Assembly (NCBI GenBank): GCA_031002005.1
Contig: JARYHS010008074.1
Coordinates: 182,614,494-182,678,493 of the forward strand
DNA: 64,000 nucleotides
Direction of reading: 5' to 3'
Source: Vandiemenella viatica
Lineage: Eukaryota > Arthropoda > Insecta > Orthoptera > Morabidae
A program made the position numbers and the translations under genes. The notes under the pieces are model-generated. The model saw only the letters and a list, made by a program, of their open reading frames with translations. It searched no databases and was not told the DNA's origin. This document shows positions 11,353 through 22,014 of the stretch, piece after piece (the first letter of the stretch is position 1; every line of letters begins with the position of its first letter).

Positions 11353-11888
11353 CTTTCAAGAAGGCTGAATGACTTAGGCGCGTGGGGAAGGGCTCTGCGT
11401 TCTCAGAATGTCTTCTGGTGCTTCTTGTAGCATCCTGCTATTGTTACTAAGATAACATTTTTTGGCACCACTGCGATTTACTCTACCAGTCGCAGAACTG
11501 GATTGAATGCGGGGAAATACTCTCGAATGAAATCAGCGCCGCGATCATTTATCTTCAATTTACTGGCCACAAATTTACAGAAGATTCCAGCTGATATGGC
11601 CGAGGAGTGGGTCGACTTCCCCCATCAATCAGTGTAAGCGATAGGCATTTGACAAAAGTTAATGTTAGGCAGCGGGACTAACCGTGCGACAGCCGATGTG
11701 AACGATATACGATTTCCAAGCCAAGAGAGCCAACAAATCGCGCCGACCTGCCTTGCAACCTCCGATCCGCGTCAACTGCGTTCGGAAATTGCCGATTCGC
11801 TTCAGCGATTTCCGCGGCCGCAAAACAACCAGTGAGCGATCAGCAGCTCGCGCTGCATATCACTTACTGAACTTTGAATTTTAAAGTC
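11353..11888 (-). repeat. 5' LTR of the env-bearing Gypsy element
   Basis: Direct-repeat partner of 2366-2941. It keeps more CpG sites than the other LTR. The primer-binding-like site starts immediately to its left on the minus strand (tggtgccagaactgggaaga). The right edge is near 11888 and approximate. Confidence 0.8.
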
Positions 11889-12008
11889 TTACAGGATGAT
11901 AGATGATGCTCGGTCATATTTTCCTCTTTATTTTAAAGGTAGAAAAATGATCAGAGAAATAGACAAAATGATTAAGCCTCTTAGGATAAGCTTGTTGAGC
12001 ATCTAGAG
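11889..12008 (+). other. Short stretch that continues across the next LTR element into 15911-16400
   Basis: The LTR element at 12009-15910 has a 4-bp target duplication (agag), so this sequence and 15911 onward were originally contiguous. No protein family is recognised across the restored junction. Confidence 0.5.
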
Positions 12009-12699
12009 TGTAACGGGTTAATGGCATTTCCCCATTACTTTGGAAGATAATTTGAGAAGTTTTAAATATTGGCGGTTTGCGTGGTCGTCTAGTGACGTCA
12101 GCATCTGCCGGGTCCGTGAACTCGGGGGTGTAAACCCCAAATTCGGAAGCATGGTGCGCTTGGGAGAAAGACGCACCTAGGCTTCTGTGCGGGCAGTCTG
12201 CCTTTGGCCGTGGAGTAGGTGAGTCCGTCGTGAAAGTGAACAGTTAGTCGAGTCGACGAGAACGCGTGTTCATTATGATAAAGAATTAATTTTGGAGAAG
12301 GTGATTTCTTTGGTGATATGAAGGAACTTTATTAATGAAGAAAGTATTTGCAGAATTTTATATGAATTATTTCGTGGTGAGCCATAGGCATGTTCTGAGA
12401 ACTAGTAAGGATGTTGTATGAATGAAAAGAGTGCGTGTTATTCAGTCTAAATTTATCGGAGGCATTACCTGTAATCTTAAAGGATTGAAGTACCGATAGC
12501 GAACTTTCATGAAGGTTGGGAGTTGGAGCGAGATTATCTTATTAACTATTAAATGCATGTGTTTCAAATAAGAAGGTGCATTTTCATTTCATTTACCGAC
12601 TTAACCTCGGTCAGAGAAAGAACCAGAATCTAGTGAGTGCGCGGAGCTTTAAAGGTTTACAGTAAGTATTGTAACCGAACCTCCAGCATAACCGCGACA
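12009..12699 (+). repeat. 5' LTR of the snapback element
   Basis: Starts TGTAACGGGTTAATGG, ends ataaccgcgaca. Nearly identical to 15128-15910 apart from the extra segment in the right copy, so this insertion is younger than the Gypsy element to its left. Preceded by agag. Confidence 0.9.
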
Positions 12700-12717
12700 T
12701 GGCGACCGTGACAGGAT
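12700..12717 (+). other. Primer-binding site of the snapback element
   Basis: tggcgaccgtgacaggat directly abuts the LTR end. TGG followed by this run is the form reported for several insect Gypsy elements primed by a tRNA 3' end. The tRNA identity is not something I can settle here. Diverged copies of this site plus the following 'ctaatatttt' recur inside the element (see findings). Confidence 0.75.
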
Positions 12718-12763
12718 CTAATATTTTGTAAATTTTCTAATTTTTTAGGTGATTAAACATTGA

Positions 12764-13170
12764 ATGTCATTAAATACTCAATCACCTAAAAAATTAGAAA
12801 ATTTACAAAATATTAGGTTCTGCCACATCGCCAATAAGACATTAAACTACCATTATTGTTTGATAAAATATAGTGGTGATAGGAATCAGATGCAACCAAA
12901 TAGTCCTTTAATACCAACAATTAAAAAAATGTTAGATCCTACCACATCACCAATAATTCACTAAGCTACCATCATTGTTCCATGAAATCTAGTGACGATA
13001 TGACCCAAATATAACCAAATAAACAAAGTGTTCTTGTAAATGTAATATGTAACTGTCCTTCACCCAATTCTGAATACTTCAGTTTAATAAAAGATGTTGA
13101 TAAAACTGATTTTACGACTAAACACAAAATACACTTGATAATCCTTGTCCATAAATGAAGAAAGAGATGG
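12764..13170 (+). pseudogene. gag N-terminal fragment, + arm of the inverted repeat
   Basis: Begins MSLNTQSPKKLENLQNIR and stays open to 12964. Related non-coding or frameshifted sequence continues to about 13170, ending near 'cgactaaacacaaaatacacttga'. The minus-strand arm at 14714-14330 encodes the same start with few changes. The 5' leader of this arm (ctaatattttgtaaattttc...) is itself the reverse complement of its first codons, forming a small nested palindrome around 12724-12825. Confidence 0.75.
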
Positions 13171-13640
13171 TGAATTTTTGAAAAACAGACCCTTTAGCCA
13201 CTTGGGCTTTACAAACTAAGATGTGGAAATAGTAAGAATTCAACCAAGGGAGGTTGGATAGTACCCATTACAGAAAGACACCTCATCACTAGTAAGTAGA
13301 AACAATGACGAGGTAAGCATGAGGTACATCGTGTTTGCCAAACAAGCCACACCCAGACACTGTGTGCCTCTGAAGAAATGAAGTACTTCACAACCTATTC
13401 ACTGCACAGCATGCCTCAGTTGGTTTCTCAAGTCTTCAGCACTTGATGTTTTTCACCGCTCCTCTGCACAGTCTGCAACACATATTCCACTTTTTTAATA
13501 CAATGCTGGTTGTTTCACAGTATTTCTAAGCTAAAATGTTCTATTAAAAATGTTTATTGGAAAAAAAATTCTATTCTCTAGCCGTTTAAATGGATTTTAA
13601 TATCATGTCCCATTATAGGTGTTTGGTATAAATAGCCTCC
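13170..13640. other. Spacer between the gag arms
   Basis: AT-rich sequence between the + arm and the inverted gag, without recognised coding or repeats. It would form part of the loop of a snapback transcript. Confidence 0.4.
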
Positions 13641-13656
13641 ACTTGAACAGCCTCAA

Positions 13657-14320
13657 TCAGTTTATTGCAATTATGCCTTCTTGGCAGGGGTTCACTTCTG
13701 TATGACCATTTTGATGCATTGTCTGATTTTGTGGGTTATTCTGATCAAAAGAACTACCTCCCCTTCCTCTAGTCAACCCTTTAATGTTGGATCCTCCTCT
13801 TGTTTGTATGTTTCCTCCTCTACCTCTCTTACCAGCTCTATAATGTCCAGCTCTTTGTGTAAAATCATGGCCTTTGTCTGTCGAGTCCCAATATTGCTGC
13901 GAGTTGTGTTTTGTATAGTGATCTTGTCTATTGCTACTATTTTCCAAAAAACCATTTGATCCTTCAGGTGGTCTGTGTTGATGTCGGTAGTCTTGTTGGT
14001 CAAGTAATCTTATTGCCCCTGTGACAGCTGTTATGTTCTGTACAAAAAACATGTCAAATATGTGGGCTGGCATCCTTCCAACTATATGGTTCACTAGTTC
14101 ATCTTCTGGAATGGGATCGGTGAAATGAGAGTCTTTTGCAGCTTCTCTCATAAAAAAAATCTAGCAGTCGTTCTCTGTCTGACTGAAACCTTCTCCCTCT
14201 GCACAATTCCCTCTTCGCTACATACTGCCGTTGGCTAGACCAGAAATGACTCATAAATTTCTCCTTAAATTTACTGTAGGTCTGACAGTTTTGGATTATG
14301 CTTTCACCCCACAATCTTGC
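13657..14320 (-). pseudogene. gag middle and nucleocapsid-like end, - arm
   Basis: Two overlapping minus-strand pieces, 14314-14099 and 14151-13657, give a capsid-like segment (phrases WGESIIQNCQTYSKFKEKF, then a stretch with FFYER) and a C-terminal part rich in RGG/RGRGG and Gln/Asn. RGG-rich tails replace zinc knuckles in some retroelement Gag proteins and bind RNA. A frameshift of a few bases near 14150 (run of a's) separates the pieces. It runs opposite to the LTRs and primer-binding site, so it could not be translated from the normal genomic RNA. Confidence 0.7.
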
Positions 14321-14760
14321 ACTCCCTCTTAAATGTTGGTCAAGTGTATTTTGTGTTTAGTCGTGAAATCAATTTTATCGACATCTTTTATTAAACTAAA
14401 GTAATCAGTATTGGGTGAAGGACAATTATATATTATATTTACAAGAACACTTTGTTTATTTCGTTATATTTGGGCCATATCGTCACTAGATTTCATGGAA
14501 CAATGATGGTAGCTTAGTGAATTATTGGTGATGTGGTTGGATCTAACATTTTTTTAATTGTTGGTATTAAAGGAATATTTGGTTGCATCTCCATCCTATC
14601 ACCACTATATTTTATCAAACAATAATGGTAGTTTAATGTATTATTGGCGACGTGGCAGGACCTAATATTTTGTAAATTTTCTAATTTTTTAGGTGATTGA
14701 GTATTTAATGACATTCAATGTTTAATATGTTTTCACACATTGTCGGCCAACTGAGTAATT
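14320..14760 (-). pseudogene. gag N-terminal fragment, - arm of the inverted repeat
   Basis: Minus-strand start at 14714 (MSLNTQSPKKLENLQNIRS), open to 14514, with clear correspondence to 12764-12964. The sequence between 14514 and 14330 matches 12965-13160 in reverse complement and connects to the rest of gag. This is the right half of the foldback. Confidence 0.75.
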
Positions 14761-15127
14761 TTGCTAATGTTTAATGTTGCTCACATTCAAAATATTTCAG
14801 TTTCCCCATTTTAAATGTCGCACACATTTTGGACATGGTAGTTAGGATAAATTTATTATTGACAAGTTAAGACATGTGGTGTAGCTTAGATGGTAAATCT
14901 TTTGATTGGAAAGTATTGAAGAAATCTATGTAGCTCCAACCCCAACCAAGAAACAGAACTTGAATTAAGAATAAGTTTTGATATCTTGTGTAATATTGAT
15001 GTGTCTTGAGTGTTTTTGTAGGCATGAGTGGAGTGTGGATGTAGTGTTTAGATGCAAGAGGATATTGATTTTACCCATTGCTATTTGGCATGGAAATTTG
15101 AATACCAAGAGTAAACTGGCAGGGGGA

Positions 15128-15910
15128 TGTAATGGGTTAATGGCATTTCCCCATTACTTTGGAAGATAATTTGAGAAGTTTTAAATATTGGCAGTTTGCG
15201 TTGTTGTCTAGTGACATCAGCATCCGCCAAGTCCGTGGGTTTAGGGAGGTAAGAACCCAGTTTTAAAGCATGGGTTGAAACTGGTCGTCATCTAGTGACG
15301 TCAGCATCTGCTGGGTCCGTGAACTCGGGGGGTGTAAACCCCAAATTCGGAAGCATGGTGCGCTTGGGAGAAAGACGCACCTAGGCTTCTGGGCGGGCAG
15401 TCTGCCGTTGGCCGTGGAGTAGGTGAGTCCGTCGTGAAAGTGAACATTCAGTTGAGTCGACGAGGATGTGTGTTCATTATGATAAAGAGTTAATTTTGGA
15501 GAAGGTGGTTTCTTTGGTGATATGAAGGAACTTTATTAATGAAGAAAGTATTTCCAGAATTTTATATGAATTATTTCGTGGTGAGCCATAGGCATGTTCT
15601 GAGAACTAGTAAGGGTGTTGTATGAATGAAAAGAGTGTGTGTTATTCAGTCTAAATTTATCGGAGGCATTACCTGTAATCTTAAAGGATCGAAGTACCGA
15701 TAGCGAACTTTCATGAAGGTTGGGAGTTGGAGCGAGATTATCTTATTAACTATTAAATGCATGTGTTTCAAATAAGAAGCATTTTCATTTCATTTACCGA
15801 CTTAACCTCAGTTGGCGGCCGTCAGAGAAAGAACCAGAATCTAGTGAGTGCGCAGAGCTTTAAAGGTTCACAGTAAGTATTGTAACCGAACCTCCAGTAT
15901 AACCACGACA
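15128..15910 (+). repeat. 3' LTR of the snapback element, with internal duplication
   Basis: Starts TGTAATGGGTTAATGG, ends ataaccacgaca. Two versions of 'gtctagtgac(a/g)tcagcatc(t/c)gc..gtccgtg' occur at about 15206-15240 and 15289-15323, which explains why this LTR is about 90 bp longer than its partner. Confidence 0.9.
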
Positions 15911-16430
15911 AGAGGACCAAGATGGTTGGTGAGAAAGGTGATTGGGAGTTGGTAGCAGTTTATTTGGGAACTAGTGTAAGCAGGATGAAGAAGCCACTCA
16001 CTTCAGAAATTGTGGGGATGATTAAGTTTTACTGCTATGATGGAAGAAGAGGAAAATCTCATGTATAGTAGATCAAGTGGAGCAGGCATTTAGGACTAGA
16101 AGTGTGGAAATAAAAAATAAGGGAAAGTATGGTTAGTCTGGTAGCCAGAGTCTAAGGGAAAGGAGGTACAACAGTCTGGGTGGAATTAATGCAGGTCCTA
16201 AATTGCCATTATCACCTACAGTTGAATCAGTATTTGAGATGGATAAACATGAAGATGCTGCTTGGTATAGGCCTTATGTTGTTTTGGAGATTAGACATGT
16301 GGATTCCATTGATAGAATGGGTTTCACTAGGTATGGCCTATATCTCACAGAAGTATGCAAGGGTTACTTTCTGACTTGTCAGCTAAAAATACAGTGAACC
16401 CACTTTAATTTATGAAGGGGTCAGGTCTGT
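15911..16430 (+). other. Coding-looking relic of unknown family
   Basis: Contains an open stretch at 16203-16397 whose peptide includes AWYRPYVVLEIRHVD and GLYLTEVCKGYF, with further plausible peptide upstream in the same or shifted frames (MVGEKGDWELVAVYLG near 15922). Codon-like composition and length suggest a former retroelement or host-derived coding sequence broken by stops. I do not recognise the family. It was contiguous with 11889-12008 before the LTR element inserted. Confidence 0.35.
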
Positions 16431-16799
16431 GCCTTCTTCAGGTTAGACAATGCAGGTGAGGGCATAAAAGTAGGTGAATACTGAATACAGATTGTAAGGC
16501 AACATGTCGTTACTGGGGGTTTACTTTACAGCCTATTGTCTTAACTTTGAACAATGTTATTGACCGTAGCCTGTGGTACATGTTATAATTAAATGATCCA
16601 GTTGAAACACGCTTTTTATACCCTAAATGTGAAAGGAAGTATTGAAATAAGTTCACTGTACACAATTTTAAAGTCACAAAATATTTAGATTCTACCAAAA
16701 GTTCTTTCTTACAATATCATGTGATATATCCTCAATTTTGTCAATATATTACAAAATTCAGTTAAAAGGCTGCAAGAATATAGCAAATGAACAGTAGAA

Positions 16800-18450
16800 C
16801 ATTTTCAAAGTAATTTTCTAGTGGGTTCAAATATTTAAGAGACATTTCGAAGTATAGTTAGATCAGAGTTACATAGGGGTATGAAAGAATGATAGTAAAC
16901 GAATTAAGATACTGGGATGAAAGTGTCGAGTTTTAGTTTAGAAGTAGAAAACATGGTCTCAAACGAAATTTAGAGGAAATATACCGAGTTTTAAGGTACT
17001 TTTTCAGTAAAGGAAAAAATAGTAAGTCGAGAATAAAATAAGTAGTAAAAAGAAAATTATGTCAGATTAAAGGTCTTCTTGAGGAAAGATGATAATAGCA
17101 GTTTGAGATCGTTGAGTTGAGTGGAAGTATTTTAAAAGCAATTTCAAAGCGAAAGCTGTTAACACATCATAGCCAAATATACAGTCTGGAGTGGGCAGAA
17201 ATAAATGTCAAGAAAAACTAGACAAAATATCTGGGAGGCACCCTATTTTTATGAAAGAGCAATTTTTTTAAGTAAGTTTGGCAGAAAGTTTTATCAAAAC
17301 AATGCACTCTCAATATAAGATATTTAATTTCAAAGTAATTATTCTGCATTCCATAATGGCCACTAGAAGGGGTGAAAACTTTGGGAGGCGATATCTTTTT
17401 AATGAAAGGTTTTTAGAAGGTAGTGAGATACACCAAATTAATTGTCAAAATATGTAGAATTCCTGAAGATTAGAATTAACATGCTAGAACAAATAGTTGG
17501 GACACTAGATCTAGAAAATAGGTTTATTGAACTTTGGAAATTAATAACAAAAATAGGAGAGCAGATACGAAAATTTTTTATAAGGATAGAAAATGATTAG
17601 AATGATGAACTCGACGTTACTACAAAATTTCATGAAAATCAGAAAAACTTAGGGGGGAAGCCTTTGTAACCCAACGCCAGTGTGAGAGAGACAGCAGCCA
17701 GGATTAGACAGAGAGGGTGGGAAATCCCACTGCTTGGTGTCACAAAAAACGCCCAGCCTATTTAAGAGGGTGGCCTGCCAGAAGCGTTCTTCAGTCTTGC
17801 TTCAGTCTTTCAGCAGATTTGTTAGCGAGGAGAGAACGCGGGGGTGTAAGTCGCGCCATGTGCCGGGCTGGAACGAAGTGATCGGGGCAGTATCGAAATG
17901 TAGAGTATTCCTCCACAAATAACTAACATCAACACCGGGTTGAAGTGATGTCGCGCTTTCAATGTTTATAAACTTTTGATCAATATGGGGTTCATCGGAA
18001 GCTGCTTACGTTGTGTGTAAATGTTTTAACCTGCAATCATTTTATTTTTGGAAAGAAGTCTGATGCCTTTTTATTACGCTGGTACCGAGATTGTAAAAGA
18101 ACTTTTGCACAATATATCAATTTTAATTTATCAGAAAGTCTACTGAGTTTTAATTATGAACATACCTTTATCTCTTGTGGTATCCTATTTTATTATTTAA
18201 ACAAGCGATTGGCGACCAAGGAACAGAACCACTTGGTACCATGACCACGGTTATAGCTCAAAGTACTACTGTATGCACACCCCAGCAAACAGCATGTCTT
18301 TGACAATCAGTACCAGAATTTGGATAAAGCTATCAGACAAGAGTTCCTCAGAAGCTTGCAGGTAAACCACACTCACCAGATGAGACAAACATTCATCAGG
18401 CCCCCTTTCCTAGATGAAGGTATGACTGTGTCATATACTATGGCTATCTT
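16800..18450 (+). mobile_element. LTR relic of a recurrent family (family D) with primer site and gag leader
   Basis: A TATA-like tatttaagaggg at about 17758 is followed by a roughly 450-bp R-U5-like stretch. Then comes tggcgaccaaggaacagaac at 18210, which looks like a primer-binding site, and a short gag-like start (MTTVIAQSTTVCTPQQTA from 18241) soon broken. The piece 'gatgcctttttattacgctggtaccgag...gaacttttgca' matches minus-strand sequence near 35890-35970 and 39250-39320, linking it to LTR relics there. The left edge is uncertain, and no right LTR is present, so it is truncated. Confidence 0.5.
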
Positions 18451-18479
18451 ATGAAACTTGCTGCAAAACTACTTTATAT

Positions 18480-18950
18480 TACAACAAGATGTTAACTCTT
18501 TGGAAATTACCAAAAAACTGCTCACATCCAAGATGGCTACAGCCATATTTATCAAACTGGGAAATTCTGTGACGTCAGCAAAAATCTTTGTGTTCCTAGT
18601 ATTTTATTCTTTCTGTTTTAACTTAGTTTAGTCTTCAAAAAGGTGTCTGTTAAATTACTTTTAAATTATCTTACGTCATCAGTGTAGGCGCCTTTTTTTA
18701 ACAATTACGACATTTCCAAATCTCATTTATCTTACAGACACTTTAAACTTTCTACAGAAACCAATATATCATTTCAACCCTCTTAATGATAAGATATTAA
18801 TCATATTATTTTCTTGCTTCTACCTCTTTTAATTTAATTTTTTTATTTAATTAGAACCCTAATTATACTTTGCCTAATTACTTGGGACTATATTCAAAAT
18901 ACTCTAGAAGGTGCTGACTACATGTATTGATAGAAGCTATGCAATACATT
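18480..18950 (-). repeat. Diverged family D LTR fragment
   Basis: In reverse complement the region carries the same blocks (gtcagca..tattttga, ttaattaggcaaagt, aatta-rich run, then 'aga.aaa.gagg') as 52545-52800 and the reverse complement of 36400-36620. Divergence is high. It lies head to head with the + copy just upstream. Confidence 0.4.
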
Positions 18951-19499
18951 TATGCATTCATTAGTTCCCCACTGACCTCATGGGTTACAAACATCAATAA
19001 ATGGAATTAACACTTAAACTAAATTTTTCTAGGTATGATAAATACACTATAATATGCTTCTCATAATGAGTTTTAGCAGTGAAAATGAATGCAATGAAAT
19101 CTGTTATGATTGAAAAACTACTCTAACTAAGACTTCTGATTTCCACATATGCAGCCTTGAAATCGTGCTACAAAAAATGTTAGTGCTGGGTGAAGCTAAT
19201 AAAAATGCATTTCTATACTTGTTATCTGGATTACACCTATCCCTAAACAGCTTTGGGCAGCTTATAGATACATTTTATGCCCCCCCCCCCTTGCAATTAA
19301 AATTTATTTCTGCAATGCTGTAAATAAAATAAAATTTTAATAACAAAACTAATATTCCCCCCCTTTTTGCTTCTGAGAGTTTGTCTTCATCTCCTCATCA
19401 CATACATTCTATAACAAATCAAAGTGCATCTGCTTTCACTCAAATCATCATCAAAAAATTGTAAACTACTTGAAAAATCAGATTACCATACAAAAAAGT

Positions 19500-19512
19500 A
19501 TATATATATAAA
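19500..19512. repeat. (TA)n microsatellite
   Basis: A short run of alternating t and a immediately before the Helitron-like block. Confidence 0.7.
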
Positions 19513-19540
19513 TAGACATGTGTTTCCCTACATTTTAGTT

Positions 19541-20090
19541 TTCAGTCACCACTATCTAGCACAGGTGACTGGTCTTTGTGTGTGGAAGTAGCATGCATAA
19601 CCTTCGTCGAATGTCGATAGCTGTGGGGATGTGGAAGATATGATGGTTAAAAGTGGTCATTTTCGTATTTTGACCAAAGACATGTGTCTCCATATATGTC
19701 ACTCTGTTGCCACAACTGCATAACTTAGACCAATGGTCTTTGTGTGTAGAAGTGGTATCGTGTCTCCTATCATGTACTATGGTGGTTAGATGTCGGTAGC
19801 TATGGGGGTGTGGGAGACATGTTTGTTGAAAGTGGTCGACCTGTGGCACTTTCATATTTCTACAAAAAACGTATGTGTCATGGTGTATCACTTTTCAGAC
19901 AAACCTATCTAGCACAGATCAATGCTGTTGATGTGTGGTAGTAGCACAGAGTCACCCGACTATCACAACATTGGCCGAATTTCGGTAACTGTGGTAGTGT
20001 GAGAGATATGATGGTTGAAAGTGACCGATCAAGAATATTTTCATATTTCGACCAAAGACATGTGTGTCCGTATATTTTACTTTGCTGCCT
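19541..20090 (+). mobile_element. Helitron-like element with ~180-bp tandem units, 3' truncated
   Basis: Begins gttttcagtcaccactatc, the same as the + copy at 59213. It holds three units recognisable by 'ggtctttgtgtgtgg(a)agta', 'atgtcggtagctgtgggg.tgtgggagata(t)gatggttgaaagtgg' and 'catatttcgaccaaagacatgtgtgtc'. It stops abruptly at the junction with LINE sequence near 20090, without the terminal cagctag. Short open frames across it are shadows of the tandem repeat. Confidence 0.65.
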
Positions 20091-20566
20091 GTACTATTGA
20101 CAAAGATGTTTGAGTTTTGTGCAAGTTATTTCTGTTTCTTGTATTGAAATTGTGTACCTGTGAATTAGAAGTAAATAGGTTAAAATGACCTGTAACAAAG
20201 CACATGAGAGAATATATATACTGAGAAGTCATTGTAAGAATATTGAGTTTTTTTTAAAAAACTTGTCTTCAAGAAGTTCTTGGTTTTATCTTACACAACA
20301 TCCTAATAGCTCTTTTCTGTGCTATGAAACTTTTTTACTTTGTGAAGAGTTTATGCCATATGACATCACTGAATTAAAATATGAGGAGTACACCTGTTTT
20401 GTTAATTCTAGATCTGCTGTCAGAGAAAGTGTTCATATTGCAAAGCTGGCACTACTTAACTTCTTTAGTAGTGAAGTGATATGTTCGTTCCAACAGAGTT
20501 TCTCATCTATTTCAATACCAAGGAATTTTATAATCTTTGTATTTAAAATTGTGTTATTTTTATAGC

Positions 20567-21424
20567 TTAATTGTAAATCTGGCTGAGAATAATTTTTTGT
20601 CTTAAACCTAATATAAGTGTTTTTGCAAAACTTAATTTTAATGAATTTGCCTTAAACCAATTTGCTACTTCACCAAGTACTTCATTTATATTAAATTCTA
20701 GATTGCTGTTTGCAGTTAAGTTTCCAGGAAGGTCATTGATGTACAATAAAAAGAGGAGGGGTCCTAAGACAGAAGCTTGTGGAATTCCATGTTTTATCAT
20801 CTCCCTGTCTGATGAAGCAACTTTACTTATTTTGGAATAAAAAATGTAAACTTTTTGTATTCGACTTTCCATGTATGATTTAAACAATTTACCTGCGGTT
20901 CCATAAATACCATAGTATTCCATTTTCATCAAAAGTAATTCATGATTTACACAGTCAAATGCTTTTGCAAGATAACAAATTATTCCTACAGGGCTCATTT
21001 TATTATTCAGTTCCTCAAATGTGTTATTTAAAAATGAATATATAGCCATTTCTATAGATGACTCTCTCTGGAACCCAAATTGTAATTTAGTGAGGATATT
21101 ATTTTGTGTAACATGTTTTATTACTCTACAGTACATGACTTTTTCAAAAATCTTTGAGAATCATGAAAGAAATGAAATGGGACAATAGTTATCTACACAT
21201 GTTGCTTCTCCTTTTTTAAACAACAGTTTTACAGCTGCATATTTTAGTCTATTAGGAAACACATGTCGAATTAAGGATTCATTACAAATGTGGGCCAGTA
21301 GATGATTGATACAATCTGAACATCTTTTCAGTAATTTGCTTGAAATATTGTCATAGCTTGAAGAATTTTTAGGTTTTAATTGTTTCATGGGTTTATTTAT
21401 TTCTGAGACTGTTACTGGTGGCAA
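20567..21424 (-). pseudogene. LINE reverse transcriptase, catalytic box deleted
   Basis: Two open pieces (21424-21161 and 21136-20567) cover the RT from the KNSSSYDNIS box, through the FPNRLKYA block with NYCPISFLS and FQRESSI (normally FGFR), to FDCVNHELL, then HGIPQASVLGPLLFLLYIND and ANWFKANSLKLS. Between 'INDLPGNL' and 'VANWF' the segment that should hold the F/YADD catalytic pair is missing, so the enzyme cannot be active. A short frame break at about 21140-21160 separates the two pieces. This enzyme would copy element RNA at the nicked target site. Confidence 0.85.
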
Positions 21425-21967
21425 TTATATTTCCACAAATCTATTTGGGAAAACAGTGTGAAGAAGCCTTAGGGCACTATGTGGGGATTGCTTTTCTATG
21501 CCTAATTTCTCTACAACTGAAGTAAAATGTTTGTCATACATTTCACAAACTTCCCCTACTTCACTACGAACAGATCCATTTTGTTTTATTTTTATGTCTT
21601 TAGAGTGATTTACAGATTTTCCTGTTTCAGTTTTTATTAAATTCCATATAGTTTTCATCTTATTACCTGAATGCTCTATTTTCTCTGTTATATACCTGTT
21701 CTTGGCCCTTCTTATTACATTTCTTTGTATTTTAGAATAAAGTTTATAATGAGCTTTGAGTGTATAGTTATCTGATTCTCTTACTTTTAAGTACAGGTTC
21801 CTTTTTCTTTTACAAGAGACTCTAATACCCTTTGTTATCCATCCCTTACCCAGCTCACTGTTTGGAGTATTAACAACTTTCCTTTTTTTGAAACTTTCTT
21901 CGAAAATTGTTAGAAATATATTGAGAAAGGAATCAAATTTTTCATTAACATCCTGTGCATTGTACAC
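21425..21967 (-). pseudogene. LINE ORF2 linker between endonuclease and RT
   Basis: 180 residues, highly basic, with KGWITKGI, CKRKRNLYLK and KIQRNVIRRAKNRYI. Such a segment, containing 'W.T.GI..S...K..L', is standard between endonuclease and RT in Jockey/CR1-group LINEs. It continues into the RT piece after one stop. Confidence 0.75.
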
Positions 21968-22014
21968 TTCTGACCATTGTTCATTATTTAAGGAATCTAT
22001 GAAATGTTTTATAT

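Larger units (their letters stand above)
2366..11888 (-). mobile_element. Decayed Gypsy (Ty3-like) LTR retrotransposon with an env-like third gene
   Basis: Two direct repeats of about 0.54-0.57 kb, at 2366-2941 and 11353-11888, flank about 8.4 kb. Minus orientation is shown by a primer-binding-like site adjoining the right LTR (minus strand tggtgccagaactgggaaga from 11352 leftward) and a polypurine tract adjoining the left LTR (minus strand ggagtggggagagtg near 2953-2970). In minus order one can read gag-like text, one zinc-knuckle remnant, reverse transcriptase, RNase H, integrase and an env-like region, all with stops and frameshifts. LTR-to-LTR divergence is large by eye, so the copy is old. 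A hAT MITE at 9171-9565 interrupts the protease/gag side. I could not define a target-site duplication because the outer LTR ends are eroded. Gag-pol-env order resembles insect errantiviruses. Confidence 0.85.
12009..15910 (+). mobile_element. LTR retrotransposon with an inverted gag interior (snapback structure)
   Basis: LTRs of 691 bp (12009-12699) and 783 bp (15128-15910) begin tgtaa and end cgaca, and are flanked by agag on both sides (4-bp duplication: 12005-12008 and 15911-15914). A primer-binding-like site tggcgaccgtgacaggat follows the left LTR at 12700, and a purine tract (ggcaggggga) precedes the right LTR, so the element is + oriented. The 2.4-kb interior contains no pol. A gag start in + orientation at about 12764-13160 is mirrored by the same gag start plus the rest of gag in - orientation at about 14714-13657. 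The two arms would pair over roughly 400-450 bp. The matching duplication shows the rearranged copy is what inserted. The right LTR carries an internal partial duplication of about 90 bp. Confidence 0.9.

Noticed and set aside
10860..11430. Several long Arg/Ala/Pro-rich frames on both strands
   Set aside because: They follow from the GC-rich leader of the Gypsy element; open frames occur in many registers at once and lack splice or start context.
16203..16397. Host exon with peptide AWYRPYVVLEIRHVD
   Set aside because: No splice signals were matched and upstream text is broken; it lies inside the MBD intron and is best left as an unidentified relic.
20185..20565. 126-codon + strand frame
   Set aside because: It is antisense to the C-terminal part of a minus-strand LINE, whose motif-bearing frame explains the sequence better.
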